A stretch of 64,000 nt of DNA from an uncultured Coriobacteriaceae bacterium (GTDB taxonomy: Bacteria > Actinomycetota > Coriobacteriia > Coriobacteriales > Atopobiaceae). The stretch covers positions 56,067 to 120,066 of the forward strand of contig CACYWP010000009.1 in assembly GCA_902778135.1 (NCBI GenBank), written 5' to 3'. Position 1 is the first letter of the stretch; each line of letters begins with the position of its first letter. A program made the translations under genes and the position numbers. Of the stretch, positions 52,683-63,900 are shown piece after piece. The notes beneath the pieces were generated by a model. The model did no database searches. It was given only the letters and a program-made list of their open reading frames with translations, and was not told the DNA's origin.

Positions 52683-54125
52683 ATGCTTTCCAGACAGCGA
52701 ACGAAGATCGTCTGCACCGTTGGCCCTGCCACCGAAGATGATGACGTCCTGCGCGAGATGATGCGGGCGGGCATGACCGTCGCACGCCTCAACTTCTCGC
52801 ATGGTTCCCATGACTACCACCGCAGCAACATCGAACGCGTGCGTCGCATCGCTGACGAACTGGGCGTCACCGTCGCCATCATGGTGGACACCAAGGGCCC
52901 CGAGATCCGTACCGGCCTGACCGTCGGCCACCAGCCCATCGAGCTCAAGACGGGCAGCCACGTCATCGTCACCACCGAGCCCGTCGAGGCGACGGCGGAG
53001 CGGTTCTCGATCAGCTACCAGGCCCTGCCGCGCGAGGTGGAATGCGGCTCGACCATATACGTCGACGACGGGCTGATAGGGCTGCGCGTCGAGCGTGTCG
53101 AGGGCAACGACATCCACTGCACGGTCACCAACAGCGGCATCCTGAAGGAGCACAAGGGCGTCAACGTACCCAACGTGATCATGGAGCTGCCCGCCGTCAC
53201 CGAGCAGGACCGCCTTGACATCCAGTTCGCCTGCGAGATGCAGGTGGATGCCATCGCCGCCTCGTTCATCCGCGACGGGGCCGCCGTACGCGAGATTCGC
53301 GACCTGTGCGTCGAGTGTGGGTGCCCCGACATGTTCGTCATCTCCAAGATAGAGTCCTCGCTCGCCCTGGAGAACTTCGAGGACATCCTGGTCGAGTCCG
53401 ACGGCATCATGGTTGCGCGCGGTGACCTGGGCATCGAGATCCCGACCGCCGAGGTCCCCTTCAGGCAGAAGGAGATCATCGAGCGTTGCAACGACACCTA
53501 CAAGCCGGTCATCACGGCCACCCAGATGCTGGACTCGATGGTCCACAACCCTCGTCCGACCCGCGCAGAGGTGACCGACGTCGCCAATGCCATCTTCGAC
53601 GGCACCGACTGCGTCATGCTGTCTGCCGAGACGGCGGCAGGCGCCTACCCCGTCGAATCCGTCCGCATGATGGCGGAGATTTGTCAGCAGGCCGAGCAGC
53701 GCCTGCCCGAGCGTCATACCTATCACGACCGTGGGGGCCTGCGCAACGTCAGCGGAGCCACCAGCTTCGGCGCGGTCGAGATGGCGCAGCGCGTGGGGGC
53801 GTCTGCGCTGCTGTGCCCCACCGACTCGGGTCGCACGGCGCGCATCATGGCAGCATTCCGCCCACACTTCCCCATCATTGCCACCTCCCGCTTCGAGCGC
53901 ACGGTACGACGCACGAGCTTCTTCTGGGGGGTCATGGGGCTGATCGCTCCCGAACAGGATGGCCTGGCGCAGATCTGCTACGGCGCGCTGAGGGTTGCGC
54001 GCAAGGCAGGCCATGTCAAGACCGACGACCTGGTGGTCATCACCGCAGGCGACCCCATCACCTCGCCGCTGACCAAGCGCTCGGAGACCTCCACCAACGT
54101 GACCATGGTCGCCCAGGTGTTCTGA
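52683..54125 (+). CDS. pyk: Pyruvate kinase
   Basis: 480 residues, ATG 52683 with GGAGGATGCC. RTKIVCTVGPAT, RLNFSHGSHD, MVDTKGPEIRTG, the B domain, ISKIESSLALENF (catalytic lysine), MVARGDLGIEIP and TATQMLDSM are all canonical; the C-terminal allosteric domain begins near 340 (SGATSFGAVEMAQRVGA). It turns phosphoenolpyruvate and ADP into pyruvate and ATP, the end point of the sugar pathways in this window. Divergent from the PHP gene, convergent with a ROK kinase. Confidence 0.96.
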   Translation: MLSRQRTKIVCTVGPATEDDDVLREMMRAGMTVARLNFSHGSHDYHRSNIERVRRIADELGVTVAIMVDTKGPEIRTGLTVGHQPIELKTGSHVIVTTEPVEATAERFSISYQALPREVECGSTIYVDDGLIGLRVERVEGNDIHCTVTNSGILKEHKGVNVPNVIMELPAVTEQDRLDIQFACEMQVDAIAASFIRDGAAVREIRDLCVECGCPDMFVISKIESSLALENFEDILVESDGIMVARGDLGIEIPTAEVPFRQKEIIERCNDTYKPVITATQMLDSMVHNPRPTRAEVTDVANAIFDGTDCVMLSAETAAGAYPVESVRMMAEICQQAEQRLPERHTYHDRGGLRNVSGATSFGAVEMAQRVGASALLCPTDSGRTARIMAAFRPHFPIIATSRFERTVRRTSFFWGVMGLIAPEQDGLAQICYGALRVARKAGHVKTDDLVVITAGDPITSPLTKRSETSTNVTMVAQVF

Positions 54126-54155
54126 GGCGCCATGTAGGCAAGCCCATCCATGACG

Positions 54156-54193
54156 AGGGGGTGCCCCGACGCCACAGCGCCGAGGCACCCCCT
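54156..54193. terminator. Hairpin between pyk and ROK kinase
   Basis: AGGGGGTGCC (54156-54165) and GGCACCCCCT (54184-54193) with an 18-base loop between convergent stops. Confidence 0.75.
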
Positions 54194-54224
54194 AGAGCTT
54201 CGGATGCGACCGTCGGCCGCTGGC

Positions 54225-55127
54225 CTACACCTGCTCGAGGTGGAATGCGAGCGCACCGATCAGGTTGGCCTCGTTGCCATACTTGCAGGTGACAATCTCC
54301 GGCTTGGAGAACGGCAGGTACGGATGCATCTCGAACAGCCTGTCCACCGCGTCACGGATGAGCGTCGTGGTCTCGGGACGGGCACTGATGCCGCCACCGA
54401 TGGCGTAGCGCGGCAGGTCGAGGACGGCCTGCAGCGTGATGATGCCCGACGACGCCCACACGGCGTAGTCGTCCATGATCTCCTTCGCGTCCGGGTCGCC
54501 GGCCTCGTACGCATCGAACAGCATGATGCCATCGGCATTGGCCAGACCCTTGGCTAGGCCGTACTTGGGCACGATGGCGCCCGCTGCGATCTTGCCGGCC
54601 CAGATGGCGCTGCCCGCATGTCCTTCATGGATGGCCGGGTAGTCGCAGACCAGCCACGACAGCTCGCCCGCACCACCGGAGCAGCCCATCCAGACCTTGC
54701 CGTCCAGCACGATGCCGCCACCGACACCGGTGCCCAGCACCAGCACGGCGCCGGAGTCGACGTCGGCCAGGGCACCCGACCAGCTCTCGGCGATGGCTGC
54801 GCACTTTCCATCGTTGGCGATGGTCGTAGGCTTGCCAAAGATCGCACCATACTTCTCTGCCGCCGGATAGTCGTGCAGCCACGTGAAGGCGCCACCGGTG
54901 TACGCCCAGCCACGCGCCGTGTCGATGCGACCGGGCATCGAGATGGCGACACCCTCGTAGTCGTCACCGACCGCCACGTGAACGTCCTCGAGAGATGCCA
55001 GCATGTGCTGCTCGGAGGAGGTGTTGGCGGGAACCTTGCCCTGCTCGATGAAGGCACCGTCCTCGTCCATGATTGCATACTTGATGAATGTGCCTCCGAT
55101 GTCCAGCACGAGGTAACGGGAAGCCAT
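54225..55127 (-). CDS. ROK-family sugar kinase
   Basis: 300 residues from ATG 55127 (GGAAGGAG). ATP loop DIGGTFIKYAIMDEDG, catalytic IANDGKCAAIAE (aspartate) and VLGTGVGGGIVLDG. The zinc-binding CxCGxxGCxE of classical ROK glucokinases is replaced by MGCSGGAGELS, so it belongs to the zinc-less ROK branch with uncertain sugar (glucose, mannose or N-acylated sugars). No HTH, so it is an enzyme rather than a repressor. Confidence 0.9.
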   Translation of the reverse strand: MASRYLVLDIGGTFIKYAIMDEDGAFIEQGKVPANTSSEQHMLASLEDVHVAVGDDYEGVAISMPGRIDTARGWAYTGGAFTWLHDYPAAEKYGAIFGKPTTIANDGKCAAIAESWSGALADVDSGAVLVLGTGVGGGIVLDGKVWMGCSGGAGELSWLVCDYPAIHEGHAGSAIWAGKIAAGAIVPKYGLAKGLANADGIMLFDAYEAGDPDAKEIMDDYAVWASSGIITLQAVLDLPRYAIGGGISARPETTTLIRDAVDRLFEMHPYLPFSKPEIVTCKYGNEANLIGALAFHLEQV

Positions 55128-55234
55128 GGCTGCTCCTTCCGTTGGAATGGGAAATACGAATTCAACCGTAGCACGAGACGGGTGGGCTGTTCCCGCATAA
55201 GCCCCGGTGCTTGGGCGAGCGGTGGCCCGTGACG

Positions 55235-55609
55235 TCAGGCATCCGATCGCGTCTCGCCGTCGCGATCCGGCCAGCCCTCCTGTGAGAGGTAGCGAACGGG
55301 CTTGCCGTGGCACCGGGCGTAGGCAATCTCCGAGCGCGTGCTCTCGCCGACGTACCCGTCGACATCGATGACGTAGATCTCGTCGGCCATGTCGATCTTG
55401 CGCTTGTGCATGTCGTCCAGCATGACCTTGGTGGCAGACAGCGTCCCCTCGTCCATGCCGTCCCACACCTCGGCGTCTCCACCGTGGCCGAACAACCCCA
55501 CCGAGATGACGATGCATCTGTCCAGCGTCAGGCGCTTCTGCACCTCCATGAACTGGTCACGGAAGCGCGTGCTGCCACACAGCGTCACGACCTTGTAGCC
55601 ACCAACCAT
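55235..55609 (-). CDS. Small nucleoside deoxyribosyltransferase-like protein
   Basis: 124 residues from ATG 55609 (AGGGGAC). Opens with KVVTLCGSTRFRDQFMEVQKRLTL and continues VMLDDMHKRKIDMADEIYVIDVDGYVGESTRSEIAYA (read in parts); this CGSTRF...ADEIYVID...GESTRSEI plan is that of the nucleoside 2-deoxyribosyltransferase-like/DUF4406 fold. The role is unknown; members bind nucleotides or related ligands. A MITE-like element starts 26 bases upstream. Confidence 0.78.
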   Translation of the reverse strand: MVGGYKVVTLCGSTRFRDQFMEVQKRLTLDRCIVISVGLFGHGGDAEVWDGMDEGTLSATKVMLDDMHKRKIDMADEIYVIDVDGYVGESTRSEIAYARCHGKPVRYLSQEGWPDRDGETRSDA

Positions 55610-55635
55610 ACGGGTCCCCTTCCGCCGATACGGAT

Positions 55636-55832
55636 GGTCTTCCTGCGACCGGGGAGGCACCGCACGTCCGCAGGACTCCTATGAGGGCGGCTCGTCGCGC
55701 GCGGCGCGGCGGGAGCGAGGACCTAGCGAGCGTCAGCGAACGATTCCGCAGCTGCCGCGTCGCGAGGGGCGGGCGTCCTTGCCCGAGGGGAGTCCTCCGG
55801 ACAGGCGGTGCCTCCCCGGTCGCAGGAAGACC
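55636..55832. repeat. MITE-like element with 44-bp inverted ends
   Basis: Left end 55636-55679 and right end 55789-55832 are inverted copies: the outer 27 bases (starting GGTCTTCCTGCGACCGGGGA) are identical, the inner 17 have a few changes. The 109-base centre has no gene. The total of about 197 bases with terminal inverted repeats and no coding capacity fits a miniature inverted-repeat element; target duplication was not identified. It accounts for the 335-base gap 55610-55944. Confidence 0.75.
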
Positions 55833-55944
55833 GTGCAAGCCCATTCTACCGAGCGCAGAAGACACTCGGACACAGACGGGCGCACTCGCCTACCATGGGA
55901 GGGTGGGTTTGCAGGGGGGGCGAGCCCACGGGAGAGGGGGACCC

Positions 55945-57093
55945 ATGCAGTACCGCCGTTTGGGCAAGACCGACCTGATGGTCAGCGAGATTGGCTATGG
56001 CTGCGAGTGGATCGAGAAGAAGGATGCGTCCGAGATCCGCGAGATAACGGAGCACGCCGCAGCAGAGGGCATGAACATCCTGGACTGCTGGATGTCCAAT
56101 CCCCACGTGCGCAGCGCCTTGGGCGACGCCATCGCGGGCACGCGCGAACGCTGGTACATCCAAGGACACGTGGGCAGCACCTGGCAGGGAGGGCAGTACG
56201 TGCGCACCCGCGAGGTGGAGGCATGCAAGGTCGCCTTCGACGACCTGCTTGCACGCTTCCACACCGACCACGTCGACCTGGGCATGATCCACTACGTCGA
56301 CGCGGTGGACGACTGGCATCGCGCGATGGATGGTCCCTACTGGGAGTATGTGCGCGAGCTGCGCGACGCCGGCGTCATCGGCCACGTCGGCCTGTCCACG
56401 CACAACCCCACCATCGGAAGGCTGGCCGTGGAGAGCGGCGAGGTCGAGATGATCATGTTCTCGGTCAACCCCGCGTACGACATGAAGCCCGCCAACGAGG
56501 ACATCAACGCGCTGTTTGGCGACTACGACGACGTCACGGGCATGGACCCCGACCGGCTCGCCTTCTATCGTGCGGCCGAGCGTGCGGATGTGGGGCTGAC
56601 GGTGATGAAGACCTTTGCCGGCGGACGGCTGCTGGACCCGGCACGCTCGCCCTTTGGCGTTGCCCTGACGCCTGCCCAGTGCATCCACTACGCCCTGACG
56701 CGTCCGGCCGTTTCCAGCGTCCTTCTGGGATATGCCAGCGTGGACCAAGTCGCATCCGCCGCTGCCTACGAAATGGCCAGTGCCGACGAGCGCGACTATG
56801 CCAGCGTCCTGGCGACGGCTCCCCAGCATCCGGTCAGCGGCCTGTGCACCTACTGTGGCCATTGCGCGCCGTGCACCGTCGAGATCGACATCGCCCAGGT
56901 GAACAAGTTCTATGACCTGGCGGAAGTGCAGGTCGCCGGTGGTGGAGAGGTACCCGCCTTGGTGCGCGACCACTACCTGTCGCTGGGGCATACGGCTGAC
57001 GAGTGCATCGGCTGCGGCCTGTGCGAGGAGCGCTGCCCCTTTGGGGTGGGCATCGTGGAGCGCATGGGCGCTGCGGCGGAGCTGTTCTCATAG
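55945..57093 (+). CDS. Aldo/keto reductase with C-terminal Fe-S domain
   Basis: 382 residues, ATG 55945 with GGAGAGGGGG. Residues 1-285 form an AKR barrel (MQYRRLGKTDLMVSEIGYGCEW; MIHYVDAVDDW; GLSTHNPTI; VMKTFAGGRLL; SSVLLGYASVDQV). The tail carries CTYCGHCAPC (one cluster-like cysteine set) and CIGCGLCEERCPFG (a 4Fe-4S ferredoxin motif). Such AKR-ferredoxin hybrids are common in anaerobes; electron partner and substrate are not known. The flavin reductase gene follows by 25 bases with a shared direction, which hints at a redox pair. Confidence 0.92.
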   Translation: MQYRRLGKTDLMVSEIGYGCEWIEKKDASEIREITEHAAAEGMNILDCWMSNPHVRSALGDAIAGTRERWYIQGHVGSTWQGGQYVRTREVEACKVAFDDLLARFHTDHVDLGMIHYVDAVDDWHRAMDGPYWEYVRELRDAGVIGHVGLSTHNPTIGRLAVESGEVEMIMFSVNPAYDMKPANEDINALFGDYDDVTGMDPDRLAFYRAAERADVGLTVMKTFAGGRLLDPARSPFGVALTPAQCIHYALTRPAVSSVLLGYASVDQVASAAAYEMASADERDYASVLATAPQHPVSGLCTYCGHCAPCTVEIDIAQVNKFYDLAEVQVAGGGEVPALVRDHYLSLGHTADECIGCGLCEERCPFGVGIVERMGAAAELFS

Positions 57094-57118
57094 GTTTCAT
57101 CCGGAAAGGAGACACAAA

Positions 57119-57625
57119 TTGGCCAACGAGGCATCGCAAGAGGTTCGGGACGCCATGGCAGCGTTTGCCACGACGGTCGATGACGAGTGGGCTCTGGTCA
57201 CCGCCGGCACCGAGGCCAGCTGGAACACCATGACCATCGGCTGGGGTTCGGCCGGCACCCTCTGGAGCAAGCCGGTCATAACGGTCTACGTGCATCCCTG
57301 GCGCTACACGCACGAGTTCCTGCAGCGCGAGGACTACTTCACCGTCCAGCTGTTTGGTCCCGAGCATCGGCATGACCTGGGCATTCTCGGTTCGGAGAGC
57401 GGACGCGACGGCGACAAGGTTGCGCACACGTCGCTGACGCCACGGCCCATCGAGCATGGCATGACCTTCGAGGAGGCCACGACCACCATCGTCTGCAGGA
57501 AGATCTACACGCAGGCGCTGGAGCTGGACGCCGTCCCCGCGGACGTGATGGAGCGCTTGGGCAGCAGGCTCTACGTCGACCAGGCGCACACGGTCTTCGT
57601 GGGCGAGATCGTGGGCGTGCTGTAG
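57119..57625 (+). CDS. Flavin reductase-like FMN-binding protein
   Basis: 168 residues, TTG start at 57119 with GGAAAGGAG seven bases ahead; the frame is open earlier but that overlaps the AKR gene. Split-barrel flavin reductase features: WNTMTIGWGSAGTLWSKPVITVYV (flavin loop) and FFTVQLFGPEHRHDLGILGS-like stretch. It binds FMN and shuttles electrons from NAD(P)H; likely works with the Fe-S AKR. Confidence 0.88.
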   Translation: MANEASQEVRDAMAAFATTVDDEWALVTAGTEASWNTMTIGWGSAGTLWSKPVITVYVHPWRYTHEFLQREDYFTVQLFGPEHRHDLGILGSESGRDGDKVAHTSLTPRPIEHGMTFEEATTTIVCRKIYTQALELDAVPADVMERLGSRLYVDQAHTVFVGEIVGVL

Positions 57626-57723
57626 GGGTTGCCAGGCCATCGCCAGTCCGGCCGCCCGACGCGTCGCTTCTCGCAAGCCCGCATGGCCGGCACCGACACA
57701 ACGCATCTGGGCTCTCAAAAGGG

Positions 57724-57752
57724 GCGACCCCCGACGCTTCGTCGGGGGTCGC
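57724..57752. terminator. Terminator between flavin reductase and GH1
   Basis: GCGACCCCCGACG (57724-57736), CTT, CGTCGGGGGTCGC (57740-57752); on the minus strand followed by CCCTTTTG, so it mainly ends the GH1 operon. Confidence 0.9.
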
Positions 57753-57778
57753 GGATGTGCCGCATGGGGAAGCTCTGC

Positions 57779-60882
<3,104 letters not shown>

Positions 60883-61446
60883 TCAGGCGAGGCGCATGCA
60901 GAAGGTATACCCTCCCTCATCCCCGTCGCCGTACTCGACCAGCTGCTCGAAGCCCATGTGCTGGTAGAAGCCCACAGCACGCCTGTTGGCGGCCGCCACG
61001 CCAAACGACACCCCAGCAACCCCGTGTGCCCGCAGCTCATCGAGGAGCGTCTCCATCAGCAGCCGGCCATTGCCCGCACCGGTGAACTCCTCCTGGATGT
61101 CGATGTGCAGATGCGCGGGATAGCTGTCGTACACGCTCTCGTAGTAGTCCAGCTCCTCCGTCATGCGACGTTCGTACTCGGGCGAGAGCGCGGCGATGCG
61201 CCGTGCATAGGGGGCGAACTCGTGCCGCCAGACGCGGTAGTCCTCCGCGCACAGCACGTAGCCCCGCGCGATGTCGTCATCGTCAAGCAGCACGAACGCC
61301 GTGCCATGCTCCAGGTAGGGGTCGCAGTACATCAACAGCGTGAACTGTCCGTGCACCGCATCGGTGCGCGCCCGCTCGCTCGCGCTGGCAAGGCAGACCG
61401 CCCGCACCTCGTCGCGATGAGCGGGCGTGTAGGGTTCGATGCGCAT
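60883..61446 (-). CDS. GNAT acetyltransferase
   Basis: 187 residues from ATG 61446 (GGAGGGAC). GNAT fold with LHIDIQEEFTGAGNGRLLMETLLDELR (the acetyl-CoA loop, here Q/E-EFTGAGNG) near 120-145 and ANRRAVGFYQHMGFEQL near 160-175. Layout resembles OGA-type N-acetyltransferases. The substrate is unknown. It follows the ROK kinase after 43 bases on the same strand, so they may be one operon. Confidence 0.88.
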   Translation of the reverse strand: MRIEPYTPAHRDEVRAVCLASASERARTDAVHGQFTLLMYCDPYLEHGTAFVLLDDDDIARGYVLCAEDYRVWRHEFAPYARRIAALSPEYERRMTEELDYYESVYDSYPAHLHIDIQEEFTGAGNGRLLMETLLDELRAHGVAGVSFGVAAANRRAVGFYQHMGFEQLVEYGDGDEGGYTFCMRLA

Positions 61447-61489
61447 GGGAGTCCCTCCGTTCGGCCATCCCGTCTGGGGTGCGTGCCCC

Positions 61490-62374
61490 CTATCCCACCA
61501 GCAAGGCCGCGCCAATCAGCCCGGCATCGTCACCGAACACCGCCTTCTCTATGCGCAGCGAGTCGGGCGCAGGCAGGTAACGGGCAGCCTTCTCCAGGGC
61601 CTTCTCGAGATAGATGGGATGATAGAGGTCGATGGACCCACCCACGACCACGACGTCGGGGTCGAAGTTCCAGAAGATGTTGGCCAAGCCACGGGCCAGG
61701 ACCTCGGTGCAGTAGTCGAAGACGCCCTGGGCCACCGGATCGCCGGCGTAATACAGGTCGAACAGCTCCTTGGGCTCCATCTCCCGACCGTAGCGCTCCG
61801 TCGCCACGCGCGCGATGCCCGTCCCGCCCGCGTTCTCGTTCAGCGACCCGGGGTTGGCGCTGCCACGCCCGTGCGGGTCGTCGCACACGATGGAGTTCCA
61901 GTACTCGGCAGTATTGCCATGGGCACCGTTGACGAGCTCGCCACGGTACACGAACGCCCCGCCAAACCCCGTCGATAGGCCGACGAAGATGACCGACTCG
62001 CACCCCTTGCCGCCGCCCAGCAGCGCCTCGGAGAGTCCCGCCACGTTTGCGTCGTTGTTGAGGAAGGTGGGGAGGCCAGTCGCCTGGGAGAAGAACTCGA
62101 CGATGGGGAAATCGTCCCAGCCCACGAGGTTGGGCGGGTTGAGCACCTTGCCAGCACGCAGGTCCAGAGGGCCGGGACTACCGATGCCGATGCCCGCCAG
62201 CTCGAAGCCCGCCTCCTGCTTGGCGCGAATCCAGTCCACGAGCGGGGCGCAGTTTGCCGCAGCATCCCTCGTGCGATCGTTCGGCGTCTTGACGACCTCC
62301 ACGATTCGGTACTCCTCGTCGACGAGAGCGATGCGCAGCTGTGTGCCGCCGATGTCTATAGCGATGCGATACAT
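61490..62374 (-). CDS. ROK-family glucokinase-like kinase
   Basis: 294 residues from ATG 62374 (GGGAGG). IDIGGTQLRIALVDEE, GIGSPGPLDL, LNNDANVAGL (catalytic aspartate in NNDAN), VGLSTGFGGAFVYRGELVNG and, like the other ROK here, no complete zinc motif (EYWNSIVCDDPHGRGS instead). Phosphorylates an intracellular hexose, most simply glucose freed by the GH1 and GH32 enzymes. Possible -35 TTGACA at 62415-62420 and AACGTT-centred dyad before it. Confidence 0.9.
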   Translation of the reverse strand: MYRIAIDIGGTQLRIALVDEEYRIVEVVKTPNDRTRDAAANCAPLVDWIRAKQEAGFELAGIGIGSPGPLDLRAGKVLNPPNLVGWDDFPIVEFFSQATGLPTFLNNDANVAGLSEALLGGGKGCESVIFVGLSTGFGGAFVYRGELVNGAHGNTAEYWNSIVCDDPHGRGSANPGSLNENAGGTGIARVATERYGREMEPKELFDLYYAGDPVAQGVFDYCTEVLARGLANIFWNFDPDVVVVGGSIDLYHPIYLEKALEKAARYLPAPDSLRIEKAVFGDDAGLIGAALLVG

Positions 62375-62422
62375 GGATACCTCCCGCTCGCAGGTCAGTC
62401 GAACGTTGATGTGTCAAGTATT

Positions 62423-62448
62423 GCGCAGCCCAGCTGGGCATGCTGCGC
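62423..62448 (-). terminator. Hairpin after HicB gene
   Basis: GCGCAGC (62423-62429) and GCTGCGC (62442-62448) enclose a nested GCCCAGCTGGGC. 20 bases beyond the HicB stop; no T-run. Confidence 0.5.
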
Positions 62449-62468
62449 CCCATCGGCAAGCGCTCGGC

Positions 62469-62819
62469 TCAAACTTCTGTCACCGCCGCAACGTAGCGCT
62501 CGAGCGCCTCCTGTACACAGGAGTTGAGACTCCTTCCGGCGCTGATTGCATAGCGCGCTAGGCGCTCGTGAAGACCAGGCGTGATGCGTACGTTGAACGA
62601 TCCCTTGTACGGAACCTCAGGTTCAATTCCATGCTCCTCGCAAGCGAGCAGGTAGTCGTCCACTGCTTCGTGGAAGTCGGCAACAACGTCTGTGCAAGTC
62701 TTCCCTTCATATGAGATGAGGCTGGAGATTCCTACAACTTTGCCGAAGATGACGTTGTCTTCTTCAGATATCTCGATGGTGCCCACATAGCCACGGTACT
62801 TGATGGTATTGCAAATCAT
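62469..62819 (-). CDS. hicB: HicB-family antitoxin
   Basis: 116 residues, ATG 62819. The N-terminal half has the HicB beta-strand pattern (YRGYVGTIEISEEDNVIFGKVVGI) and the C-terminal half a ribbon-helix-helix (NVRITPGLHERLARYAISAGRSLNSCVQEALERYV, quoted in parts). HicB neutralises HicA, an mRNA-cutting toxin, and represses the operon. The upstream toxin frame overlaps it but is badly truncated, so this antitoxin is probably an orphan. Base composition from here to about 63200 is poorer in GC than the neighbours, hinting at acquisition. Confidence 0.85.
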   Translation of the reverse strand: MICNTIKYRGYVGTIEISEEDNVIFGKVVGISSLISYEGKTCTDVVADFHEAVDDYLLACEEHGIEPEVPYKGSFNVRITPGLHERLARYAISAGRSLNSCVQEALERYVAAVTEV

Positions 62820-62928
62820 ATGAGCCCCTTCCTTCCAAAGCCTGAATGAGTTGGCGTATCTGGCAGGGCTTGAGCACGTTACGCGGATGCGACCTCAATC
62901 GAGCAATCAGCTTCTCCTTCTGACCCAT
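62764..62928 (-). pseudogene. HicA toxin remnant
   Basis: A 54-codon frame from ATG 62928 with GGAGGAG begins MGQKEKLIARLRSHPRNV, the usual opening of one HicA branch (KxKLIERLRSxPxxF), and keeps a helix RQLIQALEGRG, but then runs into the hicB start and ends, without the GSHxxF catalytic-histidine block that defines an active HicA. The strong ribosome site shows it was once a real start. Now it may only couple translation into hicB. Confidence 0.55.
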
Positions 62929-63152
62929 GGCTCCTCCCTACTCTAGCATGTTCCCTCTCATGTGCAACTAATTACAGTCGCACACGAGAAGCTAAGGCGA
63001 GCGGACATGCGCATGCCCACCCTATGTGCAGAGGATCTTGCGGGACATGGGAGAACACTCGACCAAGGACGCAACCGGCATCCACCCGCACTGGCTCATC
63101 ACAATGCCAGTATACCACAAACACGAACAGTTGTTCTTATATTTTCCAAGAA
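62929..63152. other. Gap with no gene seen
   Basis: AT-richer stretch between the HicA remnant and the HAD gene. Short frames on both strands look like no known protein. Nothing else is supported here. Confidence 0.5.
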
Positions 63153-63791
63153 CTATGCTTGCTTCTCAATGACGGCCGCCAACTCCTTTAAGTGGGAAAT
63201 GCGCAGGTCAGCCGCACTTTGATCGGTAGTTGGAGACACGTATTGTCCGAGCGCCACCACGTACGCACCAGCTGCAACTCCCGCCGCAATTCCCGTAGGC
63301 GAGTCTTCCACCACCACGCACTCATGCGGGCAAACACCGAGCTGTTCCATGCATGCAAGGTACACATCGGGTGCCGGCTTGTGGTGCTCCACGTCGTGGC
63401 CACTGACGTAGGCATCAACAAACCCAACGAGCCCGGTTTCGCGCATCATGCGCTCGATCATAGCCACCTCGGACGACGAGGCGATACCCACCAGCACACC
63501 CGCGTCCTTAAGGCATGCAAACACGGCTGGTGCTTCAGGGTTGCCCAGCGCGCGGTAATCCTCGGGGTGCTCCGCACGATAACGGTCGTAGCCCGCATGC
63601 AACCGGTCGCGCAGTACGGCATCACCTGGCACGATGGCCTCCCAGATGGCAACGTCGTTTGACCCGGCAAAGTCCCACGGGCCATCGTAGCTCGGCAACA
63701 CCTTTGCCAGGTAAGCTGCCCTCCGACGGTTATAGAAGCTCTCGGTGTCCGCCAGCACCCCATCCATGTCAAACAGCACTGCCCTGAACAT
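63153..63791 (-). CDS. HAD hydrolase, beta-phosphoglucomutase-like
   Basis: 212 residues from ATG 63791. FDMDGVLADTESFYNRRR (nucleophile D9, general acid D11), GIASSSEVAMIERMM (motif 2), HHKPAPDVYL (lysine) and VVVEDSPTGIAAGVAAG (metal aspartates) are those of subfamily I HAD enzymes of the beta-phosphoglucomutase/phosphatase group. Small-molecule sugar-phosphate phosphatase or mutase is likely; exact substrate not readable. Confidence 0.9.
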   Translation of the reverse strand: MFRAVLFDMDGVLADTESFYNRRRAAYLAKVLPSYDGPWDFAGSNDVAIWEAIVPGDAVLRDRLHAGYDRYRAEHPEDYRALGNPEAPAVFACLKDAGVLVGIASSSEVAMIERMMRETGLVGFVDAYVSGHDVEHHKPAPDVYLACMEQLGVCPHECVVVEDSPTGIAAGVAAGAYVVALGQYVSPTTDQSAADLRISHLKELAAVIEKQA

Positions 63792-63836
63792 GAGTCATGT
63801 CCCCTCTCAGCCCACGCTACCTGCTAGCAAGAAACA

Positions 63837-63873
63837 GCGCCCGCACAAGGGATGAAACTCCTCGTGCGGGCGC
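63837..63873 (-). terminator. Terminator at right-edge gene
   Basis: GCGCCCGCAC (63837-63846) and GTGCGGGCGC (63864-63873); on the minus strand it is followed by TGTTTCTTGC. Ends the gene that enters from the right edge. Confidence 0.8.
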
Positions 63874-63900
63874 CGCCTTAGGCTTGGAAATCGACCGTTT

